A DNA stretch of 64,000 bases. Source: an uncultured Bacteroidaceae bacterium. GTDB taxonomy: Bacteria; Bacteroidota; Bacteroidia; Bacteroidales; Bacteroidaceae. The notes below the pieces were generated by a model that searched no databases, was not told the origin of the DNA, and saw only the letters and a list, made by a program, of their open reading frames with translations. Position numbers and translations under genes: made by a program. The stretch spans positions 48,566-112,565 of the forward strand of contig CALUJL010000015.1 in NCBI GenBank assembly GCA_944320955.1. Direction: 5' to 3'. Positions 50,681-58,919 of this stretch are shown here, in pieces; positions within the stretch are counted from its first letter, which is position 1; every line of letters starts with the position of its first letter.

Positions 50681-51622
50681 ATGAACAACAGAATTTCCGA
50701 ACTCTTCGGCATCGAATACCCCATCGTTTCGGGCGGAATGGTGTGGTGCAGCGGCTGGCGACTGGCAGCGGCCGTGAGCGAAGCCGGCGGGCTGGGCCTC
50801 ATCGGGGCCGGCAGCCTGCATCCCGACGACCTGCGCCTCCACATCCGCCGCTGCGCGGCGGCCACGAAAAAGCCTTGGGGAGTGAACGTACCGCTCATGT
50901 ACCCGCAGATCGACGAGGTAATGAAAATCATCGCCGATGAAGGCGTAAAAATCGTTTTCACCTCCGCGGGAAGCCCGAAGAAGTGGACCTCTTTCCTCCA
51001 CGACCATGGGGTTCTCGTGGCCCACGTAGTGAGTTCCTCGCTTTTTGCCCGCAAGTGTGAGGAAGCGGGCGTAGACGCTGTCGTGGCCGAAGGCTTCGAA
51101 GCCGGCGGACACAACGGGCGCGAGGAGACAACCACCCTGTGCCTGATTCCCGCGGTGCGCAAGGCCACGTCGCTCCCCCTGCTGGCCGCCGGAGGCATCG
51201 CTACGGGAGCCGGCATCCTGGCTGCCCGCGCGTTGGGAGCCGACGGGGTGCAAATCGGCACGCGCTTTGCGCTGACACAGGAAAGCTCTGCATCGGAGGC
51301 CTTCAAGGCGCGGTGCCTGGAGCTGAAAGAGGGCGACACAAAACTGCTTTTGAAGAAGCTTTCGCCCACGCGCATGGTGAAGAATCCGTTCTTCGACGCC
51401 GTGGAAGAAGCCGAAGCGCGCGGCGCATCGGCCGACGAGCTGCGCGACCTGCTCGGAAAAGGCCGGGCGAAACGGGGCATTTTCGAAGGCGACCTGGCCG
51501 AAGGGCAGCTGGAGATAGGCCAGATTGCGGCCGACATAGCCGACCTCCCCACCGTGGCCGACCTGATGGACCGCCTCGTCCGCGAATACCGCGAGGCGCT
51601 GGAAAAGGACTATTCACTATAA
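50681..51622 (+). CDS. Nitronate monooxygenase / FabK-like flavoprotein
   Basis: FMN-dependent TIM-barrel protein of 313 residues: YPIVSGGMVWCSGWRLAAAVSEAGGLG at the N-terminus, VVAEGFEAGGHNGRE, PLLAAGGIATGAGILAARALGADGVQIGTRF. The family contains nitronate monooxygenases and FabK-type enoyl-ACP reductases, which cannot be safely separated by eye; the HNGRE motif is shared with the FabK-like branch. The ATG at 50681 begins the conserved region. It follows nadC after 38 bases and may be cotranscribed. Confidence 0.85.
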   Translation: MNNRISELFGIEYPIVSGGMVWCSGWRLAAAVSEAGGLGLIGAGSLHPDDLRLHIRRCAAATKKPWGVNVPLMYPQIDEVMKIIADEGVKIVFTSAGSPKKWTSFLHDHGVLVAHVVSSSLFARKCEEAGVDAVVAEGFEAGGHNGREETTTLCLIPAVRKATSLPLLAAGGIATGAGILAARALGADGVQIGTRFALTQESSASEAFKARCLELKEGDTKLLLKKLSPTRMVKNPFFDAVEEAEARGASADELRDLLGKGRAKRGIFEGDLAEGQLEIGQIAADIADLPTVADLMDRLVREYREALEKDYSL

Positions 51623-51653
51623 GGAAATAAACACAACAACTACTCACAAAGAC

Positions 51654-52076
51654 ATGAAACTGAAGAACTTTTGCCTGCTGCTTGCAGCGGTCGGCACAAT
51701 GGCCGCCTGCGGCACGAAGAAAAACCTGCAAACCACGGAGATGATACCCGAAGGGGACTGGCGCATAACGGCAGTCAACGGACAGCCTCTGCCCGACTCG
51801 GTCAACGACAACCGCCCCTTCCTTTCCTTCAACCACGCAGAGAAACGCGTGCACGGCAACAGCGGATGCAACATCGTCAACGGCAGCTACTCGCAAGAAA
51901 AGCCGGGCCAGCTGAAATTCGGTCTCCTGATGTCCACCATGATGGCCTGCCCCGACATGGAAACAGAGCGCACCATCCTCTCCGCCATGGAGCAAGTAGC
52001 CTCCTTCGCCCCCGCCGGAAAAGGCTACGAGCTCCTCGACAAGGACGGGAAAGCCCTCATCCGACTGGAAAAATAA
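51654..52076 (+). CDS. META-domain (HslJ-like) lipoprotein
   Basis: Lipoprotein of 140 residues; lipobox TMAACG with Cys near residue 19. The META domain is clear: DWRITAVNGQPLP, PFLSFNHAEKRVHGNSGCNIVNGSY, KFGLLMSTMMACPDMETERTILSAMEQV. In E. coli HslJ is a heat-inducible protein linked to novobiocin resistance; the function here is unknown. It ends before repeat cluster h, which can form a terminator. Confidence 0.88.
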   Translation: MKLKNFCLLLAAVGTMAACGTKKNLQTTEMIPEGDWRITAVNGQPLPDSVNDNRPFLSFNHAEKRVHGNSGCNIVNGSYSQEKPGQLKFGLLMSTMMACPDMETERTILSAMEQVASFAPAGKGYELLDKDGKALIRLEK

Positions 52077-52108
52077 CCCGTCAGTTTCCCCCGGAAGCCC
52101 TGCCGCAC

Positions 52109-52201
52109 GACAGAAAAAGCGGCAGCGCTTTCCGGAAAAAGTGCCTGCACTTTTACGAAAAAGTCCTGCATCTTTCTCCCGGACAATGCAGGGCTTTTCC
52201 C
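52109..52201. repeat. Palindromic-unit cluster h with terminator
   Basis: Units AAAAAGCGGCAGCGCTTT and AAAAAGTGCCTGCACTTTT are followed by a larger hairpin, AAAAAGTCCTGCAT (52158-52171) with ATGCAGGGCTTTT (52186-52198). It lies between the convergent META and ABC exporter genes and should stop both transcripts. Confidence 0.8.
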
Positions 52202-52215
52202 TTCTTGTGCGGCCC

Positions 52216-53871
52216 TCAGACGTGGAAAACGCAGTCGCACTGCTCGGCCAGATGCGGGCGATGGGTGACGAAGATGAGCGTCTTCTCCCCCCGGTAGGCA
52301 GCCGAGAGATTGCGGAAAAGGCGGCTTTCCGTGTCTACATCCAGCGCCGAAGTGGCCTCGTCGAAGAGCATGATGCGCCCGGGGCGCAGCAACGAGCGCG
52401 CAATGGCAAGGCGCTGCGCCTGCCCCTCGGAGAGTCCGCCGCCGTTCTCCCCCAGGTAAGTGTCGAGCCCGCTGCCGAGTTCGCCCACGAAGTCCGCCTC
52501 GGCCAGCCGCAAGGCCTCGCGCATCTGCTCCTCCGTGGCGGCGGGATTGGCCAAGAGAAGATTGTCGCGCACGGTGCCGCTGAAGAGCGTGTTGCCCTGA
52601 GGCACGTAGACAAAGTTGCAGCGCGTCTGGGGAGAAACCGCCAACTCCTGCCCCGCCCCGCAAATCAGCAGGCATCCCTCCTGCGGCCTCAGCAGGGCCA
52701 GCAGCAGGCGGACGAGCGTCGTCTTGCCCGCCCCGGTAGGCCCCAGGACCGCTGTGCTCTGCCCGGCGGGGAAGCAGAAGCTGCGCCGGAGGAAAATGTC
52801 CTTCCGCCCGCGGTCGTCATCGTAGCCGAAGGTGACGGACTCCAGGCGCACTTCTGCCGGCGCGTCCAGATACTTGCCTTCGCCCGCGGCCTCGGTCGGA
52901 AGCAATTCCAGCTCGCGAAGCCGCTCGGCGGAGGTAAGCGAATGAGCCACGGAGGGCACGATTTGCGCCAGCGAATAGGCGGGCGACTGAATCTGCGCCA
53001 CCAGTTGCAGGAAAGCAGTCATGGTGCCGAAGGTCACAGCCCCCGTCATCAGCCCGTGTGCGCCCCACAAAAAAGCCACCAGATACGCCCCGCCGAAGCC
53101 CAAGGCCACCATCAGGCGGGAAAAAACGGAGAAGCGCGTGCGCAGGTCGACCTGGGAAAACAGGAGCTGCTGCAGACGGTCGAGCAACGAGATGCGCTGC
53201 GGCGCGGCTTCCAGCGCTGTGAGCACCGTGCGGTGCTGCATGCCTTCCTGCAGGACGGCCTGTATGCGGCTGTCGCTCTCGCGGATACTTCGCGTATAGC
53301 GCCGCATACGGCGGAAGTAGACCTTGCTCAGCAAAAGGCAAACGGGCAGGATGACGACCGTCGTCCAGGCCAGGCGCGCGTCCAAAAGACAAAAGAAAAC
53401 GAAAGCCGCCACCAGCTGAATACCGGAAACCAGCGAAGCCGGCAACTGCGTGGCCAGCAGGGAAACGACAGAAGCCACGTCCTGCTCGATGCGGTTGACA
53501 GCATCGCCCGTATGATAGCGGCGGGCCGCAGTCCACTCCGCACGGAGCAAACGGGAAAAACATTGCCGGCGAAAGTCGTTGGCCGTCTGCACCGAAAGGC
53601 GGGTCTCCGCACGGGTCTCCAGCGCAGAAAGCAACAGTTGGAGCAACACGAGGCCGCACGCCACGGCGCCTTCGGCAAAGAGCGGAGAAGCGAGATGCCC
53701 CGTGGCCGCATCGACAATGCGCTTGGAACTCCACACGAAAGCCAGCCCGCACCCTACCCGCGCCATGCCCAGCCCGCAGACGAGCAGCATCCTCCCGCGC
53801 CGGGTGCGGCTCTTGGCCCAAACCCAGCGCAGCAAAGTGCGAAGACGGGGCACCGGTTGCCGCATCGTCAT
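52216..53871 (-). CDS. ABC exporter (fused permease and ATPase)
   Basis: Half-transporter of 551 residues with an N-terminal six-helix permease (about 20-300) and a C-terminal ATPase: Walker A GPTGAGKTT near residue 366, Q-loop YVPQGN, signature LSEGQAQRLAIARSL, Walker B IMLFDEATS, H-loop THRP. There is no N-terminal C39 peptidase domain. It overlaps the PqqD-like gene by 4 bases (ATGA), so the two are coupled. In this context it may export a modified peptide. Confidence 0.93.
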   Translation of the reverse strand: MTMRQPVPRLRTLLRWVWAKSRTRRGRMLLVCGLGMARVGCGLAFVWSSKRIVDAATGHLASPLFAEGAVACGLVLLQLLLSALETRAETRLSVQTANDFRRQCFSRLLRAEWTAARRYHTGDAVNRIEQDVASVVSLLATQLPASLVSGIQLVAAFVFFCLLDARLAWTTVVILPVCLLLSKVYFRRMRRYTRSIRESDSRIQAVLQEGMQHRTVLTALEAAPQRISLLDRLQQLLFSQVDLRTRFSVFSRLMVALGFGGAYLVAFLWGAHGLMTGAVTFGTMTAFLQLVAQIQSPAYSLAQIVPSVAHSLTSAERLRELELLPTEAAGEGKYLDAPAEVRLESVTFGYDDDRGRKDIFLRRSFCFPAGQSTAVLGPTGAGKTTLVRLLLALLRPQEGCLLICGAGQELAVSPQTRCNFVYVPQGNTLFSGTVRDNLLLANPAATEEQMREALRLAEADFVGELGSGLDTYLGENGGGLSEGQAQRLAIARSLLRPGRIMLFDEATSALDVDTESRLFRNLSAAYRGEKTLIFVTHRPHLAEQCDCVFHV

Positions 53872-54137
53872 CCGGCCACAATGCCGGCCCGCTGCCAGGC
53901 CTGCAGCAATTCCTCCGCATCGGCCAGAGCCGTAGCGCGGTCCACATCGTACTCCTCCACAAGGAGGTCGGCCATCCTCGCAGCATCAAACTCCCCGCAA
54001 CCTATCCGCTGCCAGAGAAACGCGGCTGTCTCATTAAGCGAAATAATGCGGCTGAAATCCACATGCTCCAGCCCTTCGGCCACAAGCACCTGCTCGCCCC
54101 CGACGGAGCGCAGCGTAAATCCTTCTTTCTTCTTCAT
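53868..54137 (-). CDS. PqqD-family protein
   Basis: Small protein of 89 residues with the PqqD core: FTLRSVGGEQVLVAEG, FSRIISLNETAAFLWQRI, and a C-terminal helical part DLLVEEYDVDRATALADAEELLQAW. PqqD-like domains (RiPP recognition elements) bind leader peptides and present them to modifying enzymes. It is followed by the ABC exporter with a 4-base overlap, and has its own promoter box. No radical-SAM enzyme or lasso cyclase is near. Confidence 0.88.
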   Translation of the reverse strand: MKKKEGFTLRSVGGEQVLVAEGLEHVDFSRIISLNETAAFLWQRIGCGEFDAARMADLLVEEYDVDRATALADAEELLQAWQRAGIVAG

Positions 54138-54168
54138 CCTATAATCCCAAATTCATTGTATTCTCCGG

Positions 54169-54176
54169 CAAAGATA
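54169..54176 (-). promoter_or_regulatory. -7 box of the PqqD-ABC pair
   Basis: CAAAGATA matches the consensus, 32 bases upstream of the start codon. No clear -33 box. Confidence 0.6.
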
Positions 54177-54330
54177 GAGCAAATGAGCGAAACGGAAGCT
54201 CGATTTCGTTTCCGAGTGCAACCTATCTTATGGAAAAACACGGGACTTTCCCTGAAAAACAAGCCCCCGAAGGGAAAAAGGCCTGCAATACCCCTCCCCC
54301 ACCGGCAGGCCGCGGCCAAAAAAGCCCCGG

Positions 54331-54408
54331 CGGTTTCTACGAAAAGATGCAGCGCTTTTCCGAAAAAGATGCAGCGGTTTCCGCAAAAAGACGCTGCGCC
54401 CCTTTCCA
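54331..54408. repeat. Palindromic-unit cluster i
   Basis: Units AAAAGATGCAGCGCTTTTCC, AAAAAGATGCAGCGGTTTCC and AAAAAGACGCTGCG lie downstream of the S26-type peptidase gene and upstream of the PqqD promoter. Apart from the repeats and the promoter the spacer 54138-54422 holds no gene. Confidence 0.75.
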
Positions 54409-54422
54409 AAAGGGTCAACGCC

Positions 54423-54884
54423 TCAGAGCCTACGCCAGGCCGCCAGCAACCAACGGCGCAGCGGGAGAAGACGCATCCACAGGGCGGAATAAAGCCTCCA
54501 CGGCAGCGAATCGGTCGGGTACCAACGGCCCTTGCGCTCCACGGCCGAGACCAGGCCGAGCAGGTCGTGCGGCGCAATGCGCTCGGTGGCGCGCAAGTTC
54601 CCGTCGCCCCGGAGCAGGAAATCGCCATTTCCCTCACGCCCCACTACGCGATGGAGCACATAGCGCCGCGCCGAGGCTTCATAGGCCAGCACAAAATCGC
54701 CCCGCAACGGCCGACCCGCAGGGCAGGAAACAAGGCAAACCCTGTCGCGGCGGTCCGAGAGGAAAGGGTTCATGCTGTTGCCGCGCACGACGAATGTGAC
54801 GGAATGCCCGGCATCGAGCAACTCCTTCACGTGAGCGAAATACTCGTCGTTGGCAACGGTCTTCAGCCGTAGCGTCTCATCCAT
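54423..54884 (-). CDS. S24/S26 family peptidase-like protein, Sec11-type Ser/His active site
   Basis: Protein of 153 residues. FVVRGNSMNPFLSDRRD contains the catalytic Ser (SMxP), VLHRVVGREG carries a His where bacterial signal peptidases have Lys, and FLLRGDGNLRATERI supplies the Asp. This Ser-His-Asp arrangement is that of archaeal/ER-type (S26B, SipW-like) signal peptidases. There is no N-terminal membrane segment; the C-terminus is amphipathic and basic (ALWMRLLPLRRWLLAAWRRL). The start overlaps the kinase-like gene by 8 bases. Likely role: cleavage of a peptide in the adjoining system, or a regulator with LexA-like fold. Confidence 0.82.
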   Translation of the reverse strand: MDETLRLKTVANDEYFAHVKELLDAGHSVTFVVRGNSMNPFLSDRRDRVCLVSCPAGRPLRGDFVLAYEASARRYVLHRVVGREGNGDFLLRGDGNLRATERIAPHDLLGLVSAVERKGRWYPTDSLPWRLYSALWMRLLPLRRWLLAAWRRL

Positions 54885-55749
54885 GGGCCACTTCCCGATG
54901 GCAAAGCCGTGCCGCGTCCTCGTCCGGCAGGCACTGCAGGGCGTATGAAGGTACTTTTTGCACCGCCTCACCTACCGTTTCGCACACGGCGTCGTACAAA
55001 GCCTTGTCCCACTTCATCACCGAACAGGAAGGCAACAACGAAGCGAACGCCTCGGCCGGGCCGAGACGGCGGATATGGTTTTGCGGTGCTTGCGCAAGGC
55101 GGACAAAAGCGCCCGCCGCCACCCTGCGGTTGCGGTAGCAGGGCGTCTTGCCGCTCCAGGGGCTCCCGTAGAGGAAAACCTGCCCATCCTCGATGCGGGC
55201 TATGGGGTTGTCGTCGTTGAGCAATGCGGCGCCTTCCACGCAGCGCAGCCACAGGGCGCTGTGCGTGCTCTTGCCCGTTCCGCTCTTCCCCTGGAAGACA
55301 TAGGCCTTCCCGCCGCACTCCACTACGGAGGAATGCAGCATCAGGGCTTTTTCGCGTGCCGAGGAAAAGGCAAACAGCATCATCAGAAAACTGTTCAGAG
55401 CATAGGAAAAATGCGGGCGATCCGGGCAAAAGGCCATTTCGGCCTGCGTGAAACGGGCATCGCAACGGAGGGAATAGACAAAATCCTCCTCGTGGGGATG
55501 AATCTCGAAGCCATAGTTTTGCCCGTCCCGACGGACGATACAGCGCGATTCGTCCCAGTCGAACTCCGTATAGCGCGGCAGCCCGTCGAGAGAAACGGCA
55601 GGACTCAGCGTGAGGACGAAAAGCGGTTCTTCCGCCCCGGCCTGCACCTCGAAAGAGGCGTAGGAAGGCAAAAAAACAATAGCCGCTTCCCGCTCGGGAG
55701 CAGCTATTGCAAACAGTAGGCCGGCTACCTTATAATATATGTATTCCAT
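54877..55749 (-). CDS. HprK-like kinase domain protein
   Basis: Protein of 290 residues. An N-terminal region (1-120) of unknown type is followed by an HPr kinase/PEPCK-like core: HSSVVECGGKAYVFQGKSGTGKSTHSALW with Walker A GKSGTGKST near residue 147, acidic LLNDDNPIARIEDG and YGSPWSGKTPCYRN. Such HprK-related proteins occur in peptide-modification clusters together with PqqD-like proteins. It follows secG after 27 bases and overlaps the peptidase gene. No HPr gene is adjacent, so a role in sugar transport control is unlikely. Confidence 0.82.
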   Translation of the reverse strand: MEYIYYKVAGLLFAIAAPEREAAIVFLPSYASFEVQAGAEEPLFVLTLSPAVSLDGLPRYTEFDWDESRCIVRRDGQNYGFEIHPHEEDFVYSLRCDARFTQAEMAFCPDRPHFSYALNSFLMMLFAFSSAREKALMLHSSVVECGGKAYVFQGKSGTGKSTHSALWLRCVEGAALLNDDNPIARIEDGQVFLYGSPWSGKTPCYRNRRVAAGAFVRLAQAPQNHIRRLGPAEAFASLLPSCSVMKWDKALYDAVCETVGEAVQKVPSYALQCLPDEDAARLCHREVAHG

Positions 55750-55776
55750 CTATCTCAAGTCCGGGACAGGTAAGCA

Positions 55777-56202
55777 TCACTCGGCAGCGGGAGCTGCGTT
55801 GCCGGCCGGGGCCGGCTGTGCGTTTTGTGCCGGAGCCTGCTCCTGTGCGGCGGGAGCGGAAGGCTGGGCCTCGCCGCTGCCTGCGGCCGGAGTGGCAAAG
55901 CCTTTGGTGTTCATCGGGTTGGTGGCGGGGTTCTGCATCATGTTCTCCTTCTGAAGCACGGATTTGGCAGCCCCCGAATGGGAAGGAACTGTGTAGGCCG
56001 TCAGGATGCTGAGCACCACGATGGCTGCCGCCAAGCCCCAAGTACTTTTCTCCAGGAAGTCCGTGGTCTTGCGCACGCCCATGATCTGGTTGGAAGCGGA
56101 GAAGTTGGAAGCCAAACCGCCGCCCTTGGACTTCTGAATGAGCACAATAAAGGCTAATAAGATGGACACTAATACAATCAGAATAATCAGAAATACGTAC
56201 AT
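55777..56202 (-). CDS. secG: Preprotein translocase subunit SecG
   Basis: Small membrane protein of 141 residues: first helix VFLIILIVLVSILLAFIVLIQ, the conserved KSKGGGLASNFSASNQIMGVRKTTDFLEKSTW in pieces, and a second helix AAAIVVLSILTAYTV. A Bacteroidetes-type Ala/Pro/Gln-rich tail follows. It supports the SecYEG channel. Located 11 bases after the TPR-like gene. Confidence 0.92.
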   Translation of the reverse strand: MYVFLIILIVLVSILLAFIVLIQKSKGGGLASNFSASNQIMGVRKTTDFLEKSTWGLAAAIVVLSILTAYTVPSHSGAAKSVLQKENMMQNPATNPMNTKGFATPAAGSGEAQPSAPAAQEQAPAQNAQPAPAGNAAPAAE

Positions 56203-56213
56203 TGTTCTGTATG

Positions 56214-57053
56214 TTATTTAGAAGAGTTAATAATCAATTTTCGCAAGAAGCGGATTTGGTCGGCAAAGTAAGCGCTTTTTTTCGGATTTTTCAAGGATAT
56301 GGCCTTTATTATTTCCAAGGCTTTCTCGTAGCGCCCTTGTTTAACATATATTTTCGCCAACGTCTCGGTAAAATAGCTTTCGTCCAAAGCCTCCGAAGCC
56401 TCGCCCTCAAGCGGCGTCGGCGGCTCCTGCTTCCCGTCGGGCACCGGCTCCGAAGCGGCCTCCGGCACTGCGCCGTGCTCCGCTTCCTTTACATCCGCCT
56501 CCCCCCCGGCTGCCGCAGTCTCCGCCCCGGCGGGAGGCTCTTCGCGCGGGAGCAGCCCCTCCCCTGTCTCTCCCCCGGGGGAAAGGAGCGGCGACTGTTC
56601 GGCTATTCCCTCGTAGCCCAGCGGCGTATGCGACGAGTCGGGCTGCTGTGCCAGGAAGCGGTTGATCAAGTCGATGGTCCGGCTGCCCCGGTCGGGAGAA
56701 GCGGCTGGGGTTTCAGGCAAAAGTGCTGCCCCTTTTCCGGAAAAGCGCTGCCCCTTTTTGGGAAAAGCGCTGCCGCTTTCTACCGCTGGCTGCGGCTTGC
56801 GGAAGGAATCCGGGGCATAACGCGGCGCTTCTATCTCACGGAAGAGAAGCGAGCGGTCGTTGATCGAAAATGCGGTGCGGGAGAGTTCGGCATGAAATGT
56901 GCGGTCGTCCAGCAAATGCAGGTTGTAGAGGTACAGAATGCGGGCCGCGGAAAAATAAGGGTAGCGGTCCAGCAGAGTGCGAAGCTCGTAGAGGGTCTCC
57001 CGGTCCAGCAGGGCGGGATGCTTGAAGAGCTCTATGATGCGCGCTGTATTCAT
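56214..57053 (-). CDS. Tetratricopeptide-like protein carrying a repeat insertion
   Basis: Protein of 279 residues from the ATG at 57053 (an upstream ATG at 57083 is possible). The N-terminal part (IIELFKHPALLDRETLYELRTLLDRYPYFSAARILYLYNL) and the C-terminal part (TETLAKIYVKQGRYEKALEIIKAISLKNPKKSAYFADQI) are TPR-like and conserved-looking. The middle is low-complexity and Ala/Glu/Pro-rich. A palindromic-unit cluster (56715-56781) is read through in frame, giving residues such as SAFPKKGQRFSGKGAAL. The position between lptE and secG is typical for Bacteroidales; function unknown. Confidence 0.8.
   Translation of the reverse strand: MNTARIIELFKHPALLDRETLYELRTLLDRYPYFSAARILYLYNLHLLDDRTFHAELSRTAFSINDRSLLFREIEAPRYAPDSFRKPQPAVESGSAFPKKGQRFSGKGAALLPETPAASPDRGSRTIDLINRFLAQQPDSSHTPLGYEGIAEQSPLLSPGGETGEGLLPREEPPAGAETAAAGGEADVKEAEHGAVPEAASEPVPDGKQEPPTPLEGEASEALDESYFTETLAKIYVKQGRYEKALEIIKAISLKNPKKSAYFADQIRFLRKLIINSSK
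56715..56781. repeat. Palindromic-unit cluster j, inside a coding sequence
   Basis: Three regular units: AAAAGTGCTGCCCCTTTTCC, AAAAGCGCTGCCCCTTTTT and AAAAGCGCTGCCGCTTT, period 22-23 bases. The reading frame of the TPR-like gene stays open through them. Confidence 0.85.
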
Positions 57054-57079
57054 TCGGCTTTCGGATAAAAGGCGCCCCG

Positions 57080-57616
57080 TCACCAGTCGGCAACCGTGGC
57101 ATTGAAGATTTGTTCGGTCAGGTCTTTCACCATTTCCTCTATCAGATCGTCCTGCACGTCGATGAGGGGTTGCGAGGCCTCGTAGGTGCGGTAGGCCGTA
57201 TAGCGGCGTTCGAAGTCTTTCTCGTGCGCCGTATTGTTTGTGAAGCGCACATTGACTTCCACTTCCAGGCGCACTTCCGAGGCAAAGCCGTCGGCTTTTA
57301 CCGCCTGGTTTATCTGCCGGTAGCCCACTATCTCGCCGCCGATTTCAAGATCGCCTCCGCGGTTGACGAAATTGAGCTTCGTCTGCCGCGCAAAGATGTC
57401 CTGAAGTTCGGTATTGAAGACGGTCGCGAGCGGAGCGTACACGTAGTCTGCACGAATGGGGAAGTCCGTTATCGTAATCGTCTTGATCTTCGTGTAGTCG
57501 ATTGAGGCGCCGTTGAAACTATACGCCACCTTGCAGGCCGAAAGCACTGCCAGGCACACGAGAAACAGGCCGAGGGGCCGTAGGATGATGCGGTACTTAG
57601 CTTTTGTCCAAGCCAT
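57080..57616 (-). CDS. lptE: LptE-like outer-membrane lipoprotein
   Basis: Lipoprotein of 178 residues (LAVLSAC, Cys near residue 28). The body YSFNGASIDYTKIKTITITDFPIRADYVYAPLATVFNTELQDIF in pieces is the Bacteroidetes LptE pattern, as is RLEVEVNVRFTN. LptE forms the plug of the LptD channel that places lipopolysaccharide in the outer membrane. The start overlaps the sigma54 regulator gene by 20 bases. Confidence 0.88.
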   Translation of the reverse strand: MAWTKAKYRIILRPLGLFLVCLAVLSACKVAYSFNGASIDYTKIKTITITDFPIRADYVYAPLATVFNTELQDIFARQTKLNFVNRGGDLEIGGEIVGYRQINQAVKADGFASEVRLEVEVNVRFTNNTAHEKDFERRYTAYRTYEASQPLIDVQDDLIEEMVKDLTEQIFNATVADW

Positions 57617-58844
57617 ATTCTTTGATTTTACGGTAGAGCGTGCGCTCCGATATGTTGAGGTCTTTGGCTGCCTGCTTGCGGTGGCCCTGATGGCGGTCGA
57701 GCGCTTTGCGTATCATCTCCTTCTCCATTTCGTCGAGGGTCAGCGTCTCTTCCATGTAGGCCTCGGTGTCCTGTATGTCCCGCGCGTCGAGAGGACGGAT
57801 GCCCGCTGCCTCGCTGTGCACGGGCGCCGCATGAATCTGGAGCGTGGGCACGACCGCTCCCTCCGGGCGGGGCTGCTGCACGGGAGCCACCCCGGCGGCA
57901 TCCCGCGGCTCACCCATGATTTCGTGGACCAGGCGCTTCAGTTCGTTCACATCCTTGCGCATGTCGAAGAGGACCTGGTAGAGTATCTCGCGCTCGCTCT
58001 CGAAGGTTTTTTCCGCGTGCGCCCCCGTCAGCGCCGGGAGCAGCGGGGCCTTCCGGGTGTCGGGGATGTACTTCTGCAGCAGCTCGGCGGTGATTTCACG
58101 GTTCGGCTCGATGATGGAGATTTGCTCCGTTATGTTTTTCAGCTGGCGGATATTGCCCGGCCAGGAATAAGCCAGGAGGAGTCTTTTGGCGTCTTCCGTG
58201 AGCTGGATCACGGGCATGCGGTATTTTGCGGCAAAGTCGGCGGCAAACTTGCGGAAGAGCAGCACGATGTCGCCCTCCCGCTTGCGCAAGGGGGGAATCT
58301 GGATGGGGACGGTGCTCAGGCGGTAGTACAAATCTTCGCGGAAGCGGCCTTCGGCAATGGCTTCCTGCAGGCGGACGTTGGTGGCCGCCACAATGCGCAC
58401 GTTCGTCTTCTCCACCCGGGACGAGCCGACCTTGATGAATTCGCCGGACTCCAGCACGCGCAGGAGGCGGGCCTGCGTGGAAAGCGGAAGTTCGCCCACC
58501 TCGTCCAGGAATATCGTCCCTCCGTCGGCTTCGCCGAAGTAGCCCTTACGCTCGCCGATGGCGCCGGTGAAAGCGCCCTTCTCATGGCCGAAGAGCTCGG
58601 AGTCGATGGTTCCTTCGGGAATCGCGCCGCAGTTTACGGCAATGTACTGGCCGTGTTTGCGATTGCTGAATTGATGTATGATTTTGGGGAAGTTCTCTTT
58701 TCCGACGCCGCTCTCCCCGGTGATCAACACCGAGAGGTCTGTCGGAGCCACCTGCATGGCTATGTCGATAGCCCGGTTCAATTCCTCATTATTGCCGATG
58801 ATTCCGAAACGCAACTTGACCTGCTGGATATCCGCTTTGTCCAT
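57597..58844 (-). CDS. Sigma54-dependent transcriptional activator
   Basis: AAA+ activator of 415 residues without a receiver domain. Walker A GESGVGKE near residue 45, the sigma54-contact loop GAFTGA (ELFGHEKGAFTGAIGERKG), Walker B GGTIFLDEVGELP, sensor RVLESGEFIKVGSS and R-finger region RFREDLYYRL are all present. The C-terminus is a Fis-type helix-turn-helix (HRKQAAKDLNISERTLYRKIKEYGL). First gene of the regulator-lptE-TPR-secG block, a conserved Bacteroidales order. Confidence 0.93.
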   Translation of the reverse strand: MDKADIQQVKLRFGIIGNNEELNRAIDIAMQVAPTDLSVLITGESGVGKENFPKIIHQFSNRKHGQYIAVNCGAIPEGTIDSELFGHEKGAFTGAIGERKGYFGEADGGTIFLDEVGELPLSTQARLLRVLESGEFIKVGSSRVEKTNVRIVAATNVRLQEAIAEGRFREDLYYRLSTVPIQIPPLRKREGDIVLLFRKFAADFAAKYRMPVIQLTEDAKRLLLAYSWPGNIRQLKNITEQISIIEPNREITAELLQKYIPDTRKAPLLPALTGAHAEKTFESEREILYQVLFDMRKDVNELKRLVHEIMGEPRDAAGVAPVQQPRPEGAVVPTLQIHAAPVHSEAAGIRPLDARDIQDTEAYMEETLTLDEMEKEMIRKALDRHQGHRKQAAKDLNISERTLYRKIKEYGLDKS

Positions 58845-58885
58845 TTTTCCGTATTCAAGTAGTTAATCCATCCGAAAAGGGAAAG

Positions 58886-58919
58886 CAAATATACGCACAT
58901 TTCCCCGCATTTCAGCAAA
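58886..58919 (-). promoter_or_regulatory. Promoter of the sigma54 activator operon
   Basis: CAAATATA (58886-58893) and CAAA (58916-58919), 22 bases apart. The -33 element is the A-run of the first unit of repeat cluster k. Confidence 0.65.

Noticed and set aside
52141..54144. Plus-strand reading frame of 667 codons opposite the ABC exporter
   Set aside because: Opposite a gene with all ABC motifs; no protein family features.
54138..54422. RiPP precursor gene between the PqqD-like and peptidase genes
   Set aside because: The only minus-strand ATG gives five codons, and the plus-strand frame runs without end into the peptidase gene; the spacer is mostly repeats and a promoter.
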